Origin: JANPPS01 sp965246925
GTDB lineage: Bacteria > Pseudomonadota > Alphaproteobacteria > Acetobacterales > Acetobacteraceae
DNA length: 64,000 nucleotides
NCBI GenBank assembly: GCA_965246925.1
Contig: OZ251994.1
Span: 186,001 to 250,000 of the forward strand
Direction: 5' to 3'
In this document: piece after piece, positions 42,990 to 51,169 of the stretch
How the letters are laid out: the number at the start of each line of letters is the position of its first letter
Position numbering within the stretch: the stretch's first letter is position 1
Made by a program: the position numbers and the translations under genes
Notes under the pieces: generated by a model
Databases searched by the model: none
Told to the model about the DNA's origin: nothing
The model's input: only the letters and a program-made list of their open reading frames with translations

Positions 42990-43427
42990 CGCAGCCGCTC
43001 CATCACACGGCCGAACCAAACCACGCGACGGGTGAAGCGGGTATTAACCTTTCATGGCATCCAGGGCGATGCCCGACGCGACAGACTTGCAGCGTTATCG
43101 CCGTCCCCGACTTAGCGCCGTCGATCGCCCGCGATGGGCTCGACCGCTAGTTAGTCTTCGAGCCGCCTGAGAAAGATGAAACGCACATCGTAATCGCTGT
43201 CAGCCGACGGAAAGCCCACGCCTGGCTCCCGGACTCAATCGCAAGCAAGATGTGGACATCGTGCTTGAGCGCAATGCCATCGAGCGTGTGTCCATGACAC
43301 TCTGCTCTCATCCCATCGCAAGGCGGATAAGCCCTCGCGCCATCCGCCACATGGCCAATCGACGTGAAATGGCGGATGGCGCAAGCGCTGATCTGCCCTA
43401 CGTCGGCCACGGCTTCTGCAAGGCCCA
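42990..43427. other. Intergenic region, 438 bp, with an inverted-repeat element
   Basis: Between the PEP-CTERM gene and the end of the photosynthesis operon. No credible gene; several short frames overlap each other. It holds the inverted repeat at 43317-43402. Confidence 0.5.
43317..43402. repeat. Inverted pair of a dispersed GGCGGATGGCGC-type repeat
   Basis: Arms 43317-43349 and 43370-43402, 27 of 33 positions complementary, loop 20 bp. Each arm carries TGGCGGATGGCGC, a motif known to recur in proteobacterial intergenic DNA with a following (A)GCG-CTTATCCGCC half. May act as a bidirectional transcript end for the bch operon and the PEP-CTERM gene's upstream region. Confidence 0.75.
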
Positions 43428-43769
43428 TCAATGCATGACAATCGCTATGAAGCGTTGGGCGCCCCCATCCAGCAAACGGTAAACCGACCGGATGGCAAAT
43501 ACAGCCACGACAAGCTTTGCCAAGTTTGGCCACCAACGTGTGTAAGGGTAGCGGTTGGCGCTTTGCCATACCGCAACACTGGCGAAAACGAAGTAGCCGA
43601 TCGTCGTCACAGCAAGACCAAGAAGGCCAAGCGGGGGACTCAAGGCTCCAATATATAAGTCAAGAACAGCACCAACGACAAAAGACGTAGGTAGGCCGAG
43701 AACATAAATTATCCAAAACGTTTTGACGAGCGAGTACTCTCCAAACCAAAATCGACGAACGAACAGCAA
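43428..43769 (-). CDS. Small polytopic membrane protein at end of hemC operon
   Basis: 113 residues from TTG 43769 (AGGA upstream), 12 bases after hemC. Three helices; RRFWFGEYSLVKTFWIIYVL at the front and FASVAVWQSANRYPYTRWWPNLAKL in the middle match a small uncharacterised membrane family with a (R/K)FW.GE.SL.KTFW start. AT-richer than the neighbours, suggesting a different history. Function unknown. Confidence 0.7.
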   Translation of the reverse strand: MLFVRRFWFGEYSLVKTFWIIYVLGLPTSFVVGAVLDLYIGALSPPLGLLGLAVTTIGYFVFASVAVWQSANRYPYTRWWPNLAKLVVAVFAIRSVYRLLDGGAQRFIAIVMH

Positions 43770-43781
43770 CGACTGGTCCTG

Positions 43782-44858
43782 CTAAGCGAACACATCGCGC
43801 GGCGTGTCCCGCCGCAAGCTGTCCCCCAACTCCGCACCCGCGCGCGCGCCATCGCTCTGCGCACATTCCAAGTGCCGCTTGAGCACGAACGTGCCATTCG
43901 CCCGCGCCACCAACCCGGTCAGCCGCATCCGGCCTTCTGGCAACAGCCGCGCATAGGCGCCGATGGGAGTGTGGCAGGAGCCGTCTAGGGTGGCCAGCAA
44001 AGCACGCTCGGCCGTGGCTTGGATGCGGGCTTCTTTATCTTCGATGGCGCCAAGCAGCTGGTGCAACGCCGCGTCGTCCGCGCGCATCGTCACGCCGACG
44101 ATACCTTGGCAGGCGCTCGGGACCATCACCTCTTCGCCGATGATGACGTCGGCCTCTTCTTCAAGGCCCAAGCGGTTCAGGCCGGCCATGGCTAGCAACG
44201 ACGCCGCGTAGTCACCGCGCCGCACCTTGTCCAACCGCCCATGCACGTTGCCGCGGATGTTTTCCACGCGCAGATCCGGACGCGCCGCCAGCAGCTGGGA
44301 TTGGCGGCGGACGGAGCTCGAGCCGATCACCGCGCCGGGGGGGAGGCAGGCGTAGGGATCGTCGCCGGTGGGGCGCGTGAGGTCCGGGGAGAGGATCAGC
44401 ACGTCGCGGGGGTCCTCGCGCTTCAACGTGCAGGCGAGGACGATGCCGGAGGGGAGTTCGGTTTCGAGATCCTTCAGGCTGTGCACCGCAAAGTCGATGC
44501 GGCGGTCGAGCAGGGCCTCGTGGATTTCCTTGGCGAACAGGCCCTTGCCGCCGATATCGGCCAGGCGCTGGCCGCTGGCCTGCGTCGCGTCCCCCGTGGT
44601 GCGGATCGCGTGTTCCTGGAACACGTCCATGCCGCGCAGCACCGGGCAGAAATGGGACAGCATGCGCAGGAACGCGCGGGTCTGCGTCAGCGCCAGGGGT
44701 GACGCGCGGGTCCCGACTCGAAGCGGCAGGCCGTGGTGATGCGGCTTGACCGGCGCCTTGATGTGGCGCGGGCAGGCGCCCGTGTCTTCCGTCGTCCGGG
44801 CACACTTCTCGTCCAGCACGATGTCCATGTCCGCTCCCCCGAGCTCTGTTTTATTCAT
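43782..44858 (-). CDS. hemC: Hydroxymethylbilane synthase (porphobilinogen deaminase)
   Basis: 358 residues. Polymerises four porphobilinogens. Core begins LPLRVGTRASPLALTQ near residue 44, after an unusual 43-residue polar extension with six His/Cys. Then KDLETELPSGIVLA, VIGSSSVRRQSQLLAARPDL, VRGG-type VRRGDYAASLLAMAGLNRLG, and QGIVGVTMRADDAAL. Cofactor-attachment Cys is in LDGSCHTPIGAYA. Start is 1 bp past the tspO stop; part of the ppaA-to-hemC operon. Confidence 0.94.
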   Translation of the reverse strand: MNKTELGGADMDIVLDEKCARTTEDTGACPRHIKAPVKPHHHGLPLRVGTRASPLALTQTRAFLRMLSHFCPVLRGMDVFQEHAIRTTGDATQASGQRLADIGGKGLFAKEIHEALLDRRIDFAVHSLKDLETELPSGIVLACTLKREDPRDVLILSPDLTRPTGDDPYACLPPGAVIGSSSVRRQSQLLAARPDLRVENIRGNVHGRLDKVRRGDYAASLLAMAGLNRLGLEEEADVIIGEEVMVPSACQGIVGVTMRADDAALHQLLGAIEDKEARIQATAERALLATLDGSCHTPIGAYARLLPEGRMRLTGLVARANGTFVLKRHLECAQSDGARAGAELGDSLRRDTPRDVFA

Positions 44859-44859
44859 T

Positions 44860-45330
44860 TTATGACCCGAACGGCGCGTTCAGCCGCACCACCACGAGGT
44901 TCAGCACGCCCGCGAACGTGACCCAAGCCAGGTACGGCACCAGCACCCAAAAGCCGCGCGCCGATAAGGGCCTCATCACCGCCATAACCAGCACGATCGA
45001 TAGCCAAAACGGCACCAGCTCGATCAAGGCCCAATCCGGCCGGTGCGCCTTGAAGAACAGCTCGCTCCACAAGACGTTGAGCAACGCGTTCAGCGCGAAG
45101 GCGGCCAGCATGCGTTGCCGCCCGCCCGCGCGCCAGCCCAGCACGCCGGCATAGGCCGTGAGCGCATAGATCATCGTCCAGACCGGGCCGAACAGCAAGT
45201 CGGGTGGCTGCCACCAGGGCTTCCGCAACGCCTGATACCACGGCCCTATGTCCGTCGCCGATGCGCCGAGCGCGGCCACGAACAAAGCCGAAGCGGCCGC
45301 GGCCAGCACCGGCGTCCAACGTTTCGTCAT
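44860..45330 (-). CDS. tspO: Tryptophan-rich sensory protein TspO/MBR
   Basis: 156 residues from ATG 45330 (ATGA overlap with bchP). Five helices. IGPWYQALRKPWWQPPDLLFGPVW is the Trp-rich conserved loop; ALNALLNVLWSELFFKAHRPDWALIEL and the porphyrin-binding-pocket region WVTFAGVLNLVVVRLN follow. In Rhodobacter TspO negatively controls pigment genes and handles tetrapyrrole intermediates in the outer membrane. Confidence 0.93.
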   Translation of the reverse strand: MTKRWTPVLAAAASALFVAALGASATDIGPWYQALRKPWWQPPDLLFGPVWTMIYALTAYAGVLGWRAGGRQRMLAAFALNALLNVLWSELFFKAHRPDWALIELVPFWLSIVLVMAVMRPLSARGFWVLVPYLAWVTFAGVLNLVVVRLNAPFGS

Positions 45331-46502
45331 GCACGGGCGAACCCCAACAGATGCGCCATGTCCTTCACGAAGATGCGCACATGCGCCATCGGGTCGCGCC
45401 GGGTCAGCTCCTTGTTCATGTAGCTCTCCCAGGTCAGGCGCTGCACGTCCTTGTCCCGGCACATCTTGACGAACGACTCGCGCCGCTTTTCGTTCTTATA
45501 CCAGAACGTCTGCATGATGCCAAGGATCCAGAACACCCGGCCATGCGCCTTCATGAACCGCTTCCGCGCCAGCGCCAATGACCGCACGTCCCCGGTCACG
45601 CACAACGCCTCCACCGCCTCGGCCGCCAGTCTGCCACCGAGCATCGCATAGAAGATGCCTTCGCCGGACGCGGGCGCAACCACCCCGGCGGCGTCCCCGG
45701 CCAGCACGACGTCCCGGCCGTTATCCCAGCGCTTCATCGGACGCATCGGGATCGGCGCACCCTCCCGCCGGACCGTCTCCATCGTGTCGAACCCGGCGGC
45801 CTGGCGCAGCGCCGTGATCGCCGGACGAAGGCCGAAGCCTTTCTGGGCCGAGCCTGTGCCGATACTCATCGTGTCGCCATGCGGAAATACCCAGGCATAG
45901 AAATCCGGGCTGAGCTTACCCTGATAATATACGTCGCAGCGGGACCCGTCATGACCGGGCGGCGTCTTCACGATCTCATGGTAGGCGAACACGTACTTGA
46001 TGTGTTCCCAGCCCTTTACACACTGTTTCGCTACGCGGGACTTGGCGCCGTCCGCGCCGATCACCGTCCGGGTCCGCACCGTCATGGGCGTCTCGCCCAC
46101 GGTGTAGTGCACGACCGCCACCCCGTCCGGATCGTGGCTCACCTCGTCGAACGTGCCGGTCTGCCGCTCCGCCCCGGCCGCCACGGCACGGCCGCGCAGC
46201 CATTCGTCGAAATGCTCGCGATCGACCATGCCGACATAGCCGTCCCCGTCCGTGGGGATCGGCATGTCGGAGACCTTGTCGCTCGGCGAGATGATGCGGG
46301 CACCCGTGGCGCGGGCCACGATCAGGCTCTCCGGTATGCCGAAATCCCGCACCAGCCGCGGCGGGATCGCACCGCCACAGGGCTTGATTCGCCCGCCGCG
46401 GTCCAGCAGCAGGACGCGCCGGCCGTTGCGCGCCAAATCCGCCGCGGCGGTCGCACCGGCCGGGCCGCCGCCGACGACGACGGCATCGAACATGTCGGTC
46501 AT
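45327..46502 (-). CDS. bchP: Geranylgeranyl bacteriochlorophyll reductase
   Basis: 391 residues from ATG 46502. FAD-dependent reductase that saturates the geranylgeranyl tail to phytyl. Dinucleotide motif AVVVGGGPAGATAAADLARNG; CGGAIPPRLVRDFGIP; VIGADGAKSRVAKQ; DVVLAGDAAGVVAPASGEGI. Ends with the C-terminal signature FWYKNEKRRESFVKMCRDKD. Overlaps its neighbours by four bases on both sides. Confidence 0.96.
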   Translation of the reverse strand: MTDMFDAVVVGGGPAGATAAADLARNGRRVLLLDRGGRIKPCGGAIPPRLVRDFGIPESLIVARATGARIISPSDKVSDMPIPTDGDGYVGMVDREHFDEWLRGRAVAAGAERQTGTFDEVSHDPDGVAVVHYTVGETPMTVRTRTVIGADGAKSRVAKQCVKGWEHIKYVFAYHEIVKTPPGHDGSRCDVYYQGKLSPDFYAWVFPHGDTMSIGTGSAQKGFGLRPAITALRQAAGFDTMETVRREGAPIPMRPMKRWDNGRDVVLAGDAAGVVAPASGEGIFYAMLGGRLAAEAVEALCVTGDVRSLALARKRFMKAHGRVFWILGIMQTFWYKNEKRRESFVKMCRDKDVQRLTWESYMNKELTRRDPMAHVRIFVKDMAHLLGFARA

Positions 46503-47794
46503 GCGAATACTCCCTCGATTGTATGGTCCCGGGCATCTGCCGCGCCCCCGAAGACGCCGGCAGCCAGCCCGGCCGCCAATAGGAACAGGCCCGCCTCGGC
46601 CGCGAACACCACCGCATACGCCCAATCCGGCCGTCCGATCAGCAACCGCGCCAGGTCGCTCAATGACGTGCCGAACAGCCCGCCCGCGCCGAACGCGATG
46701 GCCTGCGCCGCACCCCAAAGCCCCATGCGCGTCCCGGCCCGCCCGCCGCCGCCAGCCAGGCCCATCATGGCGCCGATGGCCGACACCGCGAACACGCCGT
46801 TCATCACGCCCAGCGCCCCAATCGCCACCCGCATGGACGCCGCAGTCCCCACCAGCCCGCACGCCGCCAGCCCCAGCATCGCCAACCCTGAGCCGATGCA
46901 GCCGCCCATGGTGCACACCCGCATCGCCCGGCGCTTATATCCGCCCAGCATGACCGTGGCCGCCGCCACCGCCGCCATCCCCACCAAGACGCCACCATGA
47001 TGCAGGCCCGTAAGCCCCGCGCTCTCGGCCGGCGTCAGCAGGAACACCCGCCCGGCGAACGGCTCGATCACCAATTCCTGCGCCGAATAGGCCAGCATGG
47101 AGACGAACACGAATACCGAGAACCGCCGCGCCGCAGGCTCCCGCCACACGTCCCGCAACGCCGTCAGGAACGGCACGTGCCCGGCGGTGCGATCGGGCCG
47201 CGGCGTCAACCCCTCCATGCCCCACACCGCCCGCACCGATATCAGGAACGCGAGGCCGGCCACGCCGGCGATCACCGCCACCAGCCGCTCGACCGAGAAC
47301 GGGCTCAGCATGAGCTTGGCGCCTATGCTGGCCAGGACGATGCCCGCGATCATCATGATCCACACGATGCTGGCCGCCGCCGCGCGCCGCTTATCGTCCA
47401 CCCGCGCCGCCAGTAGCGTCAGCAAGGACGTGCCCGCGGCGCCCACGCCCAGGCCCACAACGAGAAATGCTGCCGCCGCCAGCAGCAAACCAGCCACCGG
47501 GTAGGCGACCATCAGTGCCGTCGACGCAGCCGCCCCGGTAGCACCCAGCGCCAGCATGGCCATACCCGCGATGATCCAAGGCGTCCGCCGCCCGCCCGCG
47601 TCCGACGCGAAGCCGAAGCGGGGACGCATCACCTGCACGCCGTAATGCAGCGCGACCAGGGCGCCGGGCACGATGGCGGGCAAGGCCAGCTCCACAATCA
47701 TCACGCGGTTCAGCGTGGACGTGACCAGCACCACGATCGCGCCCAGCGACGCCTGAACCAAGCCAAGCCGCACGATGCCGAACCAGCCGATCAT
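46499..47794 (-). CDS. BCD-family (PucC-like) MFS transporter
   Basis: 431 residues, about 12 helices. LVTSTLNRVMIVELALPAIVPGALVAL split, VMRPRFGFASDAGGRRTPWI and the AYSAQELVIEPFAG motif define the bacteriochlorophyll-delivery family. Sits between bchG and bchP, as in other clusters (often called bch2/ORF428). Likely delivers pigment or aids light-harvesting complex assembly. The window has a second member, lhaA. Confidence 0.9.
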   Translation of the reverse strand: MIGWFGIVRLGLVQASLGAIVVLVTSTLNRVMIVELALPAIVPGALVALHYGVQVMRPRFGFASDAGGRRTPWIIAGMAMLALGATGAAASTALMVAYPVAGLLLAAAAFLVVGLGVGAAGTSLLTLLAARVDDKRRAAAASIVWIMMIAGIVLASIGAKLMLSPFSVERLVAVIAGVAGLAFLISVRAVWGMEGLTPRPDRTAGHVPFLTALRDVWREPAARRFSVFVFVSMLAYSAQELVIEPFAGRVFLLTPAESAGLTGLHHGGVLVGMAAVAAATVMLGGYKRRAMRVCTMGGCIGSGLAMLGLAACGLVGTAASMRVAIGALGVMNGVFAVSAIGAMMGLAGGGGRAGTRMGLWGAAQAIAFGAGGLFGTSLSDLARLLIGRPDWAYAVVFAAEAGLFLLAAGLAAGVFGGAADARDHTIEGVFA

Positions 47795-48687
47795 ACGAAA
47801 CCCCGGATCGCGAACGCCACGGCGAGCATCCCCACCACATAGAGCGTGGTGCCGGTGCCGTTATACCAGGGCGCGAGCCGCCGCGGGTCGGTCAAGAACC
47901 GCCGCATCAGCACGATCTGCGCCCCCAGCACCGCCACCACGAAGCATGCGTGCAACGGCTGATGCCAGCGCAGCAGCAGGCCGGTCACCACCACCTGCGG
48001 CACCGCCATCACCCAGCACGCCAGCACCGCCGCCCGCGCGGGGCCCAGCAGGACCGGCAGGCTGTCGATGCCATGCCGCCGGTCGCCGTCTACCGACTTG
48101 AAATCATTCAGCGTCATGATGCCGTGGGCGCCCAGCGCATACAGCCCCGCCATGATCATGACCGGCACGGATGGCAGCGCGCCCGTCATGACGGCCGCCC
48201 CGGTGAACCACGGCAGCCCCTCGTAACACGCGCCGCACGCCGCGTTGCCCCACCAGCCGTTGCGCTTCAGCCGCAGCGGCGGCGCGCTGTAGGCCCAGGC
48301 CAGCGCCACCGCCACGACCGCCGCCCCCAGCGCCCAGCGCCCGAGCTGCGCCGCCACCAGCAACGACAGCCCGGACCAGACGATCGCGATATAGAGACCC
48401 GTCCGCCCCGGCAGCCGGCCGGAGGGGATCGGGCGCCCCGGCTCGTTCACCGCGTCCACGTGCCGGTCATACCAGTCGTTCGCCGCTTGACTCATCCCGC
48501 ACACCAGCGGCCCGGCCAGCGCCATCCCGGCCAGCAGCAGGCCCCAATGCGGCAGCACCGGCACGCCGGACGACACGACGCCGCACATGAAGGCCCACAT
48601 CGGCGCAAACCAGGTGATGGGCTTCAGCAGCTCCAGCGCCGCCAGCACCCCGGTCCGCCCGGGCTGTGAGACCAGCGCGCTACTCAT
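47791..48687 (-). CDS. bchG: Bacteriochlorophyll/chlorophyll synthase
   Basis: 298 residues from ATG 48687 (MSSALVSQPGRTGVLAALEL). UbiA prenyltransferase that attaches geranylgeranyl to bacteriochlorophyllide. First Asp-rich motif NDWYDRHVDAVNEPGRPIPSGR split at residues about 80-100, second motif LNDFKSVDGDRRHGIDSLPV split. Nine helices. Overlaps the ppsR stop by eight bases. Confidence 0.96.
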   Translation of the reverse strand: MSSALVSQPGRTGVLAALELLKPITWFAPMWAFMCGVVSSGVPVLPHWGLLLAGMALAGPLVCGMSQAANDWYDRHVDAVNEPGRPIPSGRLPGRTGLYIAIVWSGLSLLVAAQLGRWALGAAVVAVALAWAYSAPPLRLKRNGWWGNAACGACYEGLPWFTGAAVMTGALPSVPVMIMAGLYALGAHGIMTLNDFKSVDGDRRHGIDSLPVLLGPARAAVLACWVMAVPQVVVTGLLLRWHQPLHACFVVAVLGAQIVLMRRFLTDPRRLAPWYNGTGTTLYVVGMLAVAFAIRGFV

Positions 48688-50152
48688 CGGCCAGCTTGTC
48701 ATCAAGCGTCGCCAGGTCACCCAGCCCGTAGCGCCGCAGCTTCACATACAGGCTCTGCCGGCTGAGCCCCAGCATCTCCGCCGCCGACGCCCGGTTGTCG
48801 TTGGTCATCTCGAGCGCCGCCTGGATCGACAGCTTCTCGATCACCTCGGTCGCCTCCCGCACCAGATCCTTCAGCGCCACGCGGCCGATCAGCTCCGTCA
48901 GCTGCTCCACCGATTTCGGCAGCTTCCGCTCCACCACCGGCGACACCTGCAGCCGCGGCCCCACGTTGCGGATCGCGTAGCCGAACGAGGGGTGCCCGCC
49001 GTTCCGGACCGAGACGGCGGAGATCTCCACCTGGGTTGTGCCGCCATCCTCCCCGCGCAGCGTCGTGCTGAAGAAACGCACCGAGCCGCGCGCCCGCAGG
49101 TTGGACGTCAGCACGTCCAGGTCCACGCCGCTTTCCCCCACCCAGTTGTCCAGCGCCCGGCCACGCGCCAGCTCCTCGGACGGCAGCTGGGCCATCTCCA
49201 GGAACGCCGCGTTGGCGGTGATCACCAGCCCCATATGATCCGTCACCACGAACCCGTCCGGCGCCGACTCGACCGCACGCAGCAGCTTCGCCTTCACCTC
49301 CGGCAGCGCCGTCACCGGATGCGCCTCGGCCATCACGTGCATCAGCACGAAGCCGGCATTCTCCTGCCGGAACGCCGACATCTTGAGCCCCACGGGCTTA
49401 TGACCCTGACGCAGCCGGACGTTCATCTCCTCGCCCGCCGTTCCGCCGCGCACGGCGTCCAGGTGTGAGTTGAGGTCCGCCAGGCTATCGGCGGCGAACA
49501 GGTCCGCGATGCCGCGCCCGGCCAGATCGCCCACGCCAAACAGCGCGCGCGCGGCCGGATTGGCCTCGGTCACCTTGTGGCGCGCCGGGTCGAAGATCAG
49601 CACGGCCTCGGACGACAGCTGGAACAGCAGGCGATACCGCATTTCGATATCGCGCAGCCGGCTGAAATCCCGTTCCAGCGATTGCTGCGCATTCATCAGC
49701 CGTTGCTGCAGCGCGGACATGACCCGCAGGTCACGCCCGAACAGCACGACCCGGCCATCCTCCCCCACCTGCACCGCGCAATACAGCACCGGGACGGAGC
49801 GGCCGTCGGGCGCCAGGTGGTTCATGTGCCGCCATTTCGGCTCCCCCAGGCCGAACGCGTCACTCAACAGGCGCGCAATCTTGGGCCGGCTATCGAGCGC
49901 CACGGTATCGATCAGCGGGCGGCCCAGCCACGTGCCGGTCTCGGCCAGGTCGTCGAACAGCTCGCCGCTCTGGATCGCCACGTCCCGGATCACCCCATCC
50001 TGATCCACGATCAGCGTCACGTCCGACGCCGCCGCGATCAGCGCCGCGGCGGACCCGGCGTCCAAATCGCCGATGCTGGTCTTGGGCGACAGGAAGGCCT
50101 TGGCCGCCGGGCTCTCGCCTCTGATGGGGGCGGGGGTCCGGCGCGCCGTCAT
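48680..50152 (-). CDS. ppsR: Transcriptional repressor PpsR/CrtJ
   Basis: 490 residues. Three PAS-like domains (about 33-140, 170-270, 295-405) and a Fis-type helix-turn-helix at the C-terminus (AASEMLGLSRQSLYVKLRRYG reads here as ASAAEMLGLSRQSLYVKLRR). Represses bch, crt and puc genes under oxygen in relatives. Only one Cys (residue 125, VLYCAV); the HTH-region Cys used for redox sensing in Rhodobacter is absent, with Ser in EKLSIQAAL. Start ATG overlaps the ppaA stop. Confidence 0.95.
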   Translation of the reverse strand: MTARRTPAPIRGESPAAKAFLSPKTSIGDLDAGSAAALIAAASDVTLIVDQDGVIRDVAIQSGELFDDLAETGTWLGRPLIDTVALDSRPKIARLLSDAFGLGEPKWRHMNHLAPDGRSVPVLYCAVQVGEDGRVVLFGRDLRVMSALQQRLMNAQQSLERDFSRLRDIEMRYRLLFQLSSEAVLIFDPARHKVTEANPAARALFGVGDLAGRGIADLFAADSLADLNSHLDAVRGGTAGEEMNVRLRQGHKPVGLKMSAFRQENAGFVLMHVMAEAHPVTALPEVKAKLLRAVESAPDGFVVTDHMGLVITANAAFLEMAQLPSEELARGRALDNWVGESGVDLDVLTSNLRARGSVRFFSTTLRGEDGGTTQVEISAVSVRNGGHPSFGYAIRNVGPRLQVSPVVERKLPKSVEQLTELIGRVALKDLVREATEVIEKLSIQAALEMTNDNRASAAEMLGLSRQSLYVKLRRYGLGDLATLDDKLADE

Positions 50153-51000
50153 ACGCGGGTTTGTGCCAGCAGGCGCTGCGCCTCGGTCACGGCCTGCAGC
50201 CCATCGAGCGCCGTGCCGTCCGCGCCCACATGCTGCGCCAGCGCCGGGTTGGCGACGAAGCCGGGACCGCCGGCCATGATGACGATCGCCCGGTTGCGGG
50301 ATGCCCGCCGCACCGCCGCGATCTCCGCCCGCGCCGCCATCAGCCGCTCATCGCACGCGAGCGAGAAGCCCAGCACGTCCACGTGCTGACCGGCCACCAT
50401 GTCCAGCAGCTCCCGGCTGGTCTCGACCGGCCCCGTCCAGGCGTCCCAGCCGGCGCGTACGAAGAAATCATACACCATCGACAGGCCGAACGTATGCTGC
50501 TCCCCCGGGAGCGGCACCAGCATGACCCGGGGGCCGGTCGGCGCCACGGCCGGCATCAGGAACGCGTCCCGCATCTCCCGCATCGCCGCCTGCAGCTTCC
50601 ATAGCCCGATCGAGACCTCGGTGAAGTCGCACGTGTCATCCTCCCACATGCGCCCCAGGATCAGCGCGGCGGGAGCGAGCAGGCCGAGGTAGATCGACTC
50701 CGCCGGCACGCCCTCCGCATGCAGGGACGCGACGTAGGCCACCGCCACGTCCCCGTCCTGATGCAGGACGATCTGCGCCAGCTTCTCCACCTGGTCCGGG
50801 TGGATGGGCGGCGCCTCGGGGGCGAGGGCTCGGCGTTGCGCCAGAAGCTGCGGGATGACACGGTCCTCCACCGTTTGAGTGAGGATATCCTGCCGCCGCG
50901 CCTGTTGCCCGATGTGAGCCGCATGGGCGCGGACCCGGCGCTGCGCGTCGGCTTCGTCCCGGCAGGTTTGAGCGGCGTGAAGGTTCAACGTCGGGTCCAT
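50149..51000 (-). CDS. ppaA: PpaA/AerR cobalamin-binding regulator
   Basis: 283 residues from ATG 51000. B12-binding-like domain without the corrinoid DxHxxG; shows EQHTFGLSMVYDFFVRAGWDAW, the SCHIC-type variant motif, and DVLGFSLACDERL, VIMAGGPGFVAN. AerR/PpaA modulates PpsR/CrtJ in response to light through cobalamin. First gene of the leftward operon, 40 bp from the operator palindrome. Confidence 0.93.
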   Translation of the reverse strand: MDPTLNLHAAQTCRDEADAQRRVRAHAAHIGQQARRQDILTQTVEDRVIPQLLAQRRALAPEAPPIHPDQVEKLAQIVLHQDGDVAVAYVASLHAEGVPAESIYLGLLAPAALILGRMWEDDTCDFTEVSIGLWKLQAAMREMRDAFLMPAVAPTGPRVMLVPLPGEQHTFGLSMVYDFFVRAGWDAWTGPVETSRELLDMVAGQHVDVLGFSLACDERLMAARAEIAAVRRASRNRAIVIMAGGPGFVANPALAQHVGADGTALDGLQAVTEAQRLLAQTRV

Positions 51001-51039
51001 AGGCTGCGTCTGCCCTATGAAGGCTGGGCGCGCAAAAAG

Positions 51040-51073
51040 TGTCAAGCTAGATTTACGTAACGCGCGCTTGACA
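51040..51073. promoter_or_regulatory. 34-bp symmetric operator in the ppaA-bchF divergent promoter
   Basis: TGTCAAGC (51040-51047), five bases, TTACGTAA (51053-51060), five bases, GCTTGACA (51066-51073): perfectly symmetric in the specified bases. Each half reads TGT-N12-ACG, one base off the PpsR/CrtJ consensus TGT-N12-ACA. Each outer arm holds a TTGACA hexamer on the outgoing strand, so the sites coincide with both -35 boxes. PpsR binding is inference. Confidence 0.75.
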
Positions 51074-51151
51074 TACTGCTCCGTCCGGCTCCACAGTTTC
51101 CAGAACGGGCGCGCCGGGGCTTGGACCCAGCGCACCCTCCAGGGGAGGCAT

Positions 51152-51169
51152 TGTCAAGCGATGTTCACG
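51152..51169 (+). promoter_or_regulatory. Third TGTCAAGC-type site across the bchF start codon
   Basis: TGT-N12-ACG with the same TGTCAAGC octamer as the palindrome arm, overlapping ATG 51161. It could be an additional PpsR-like half-site close enough to loop with 51040-51073. Confidence 0.4.

Noticed and set aside
43147..43569. 140-codon minus-strand frame over the inverted repeat
   Set aside because: It runs through the palindromic arms and part of the small membrane gene; not credible as a protein.
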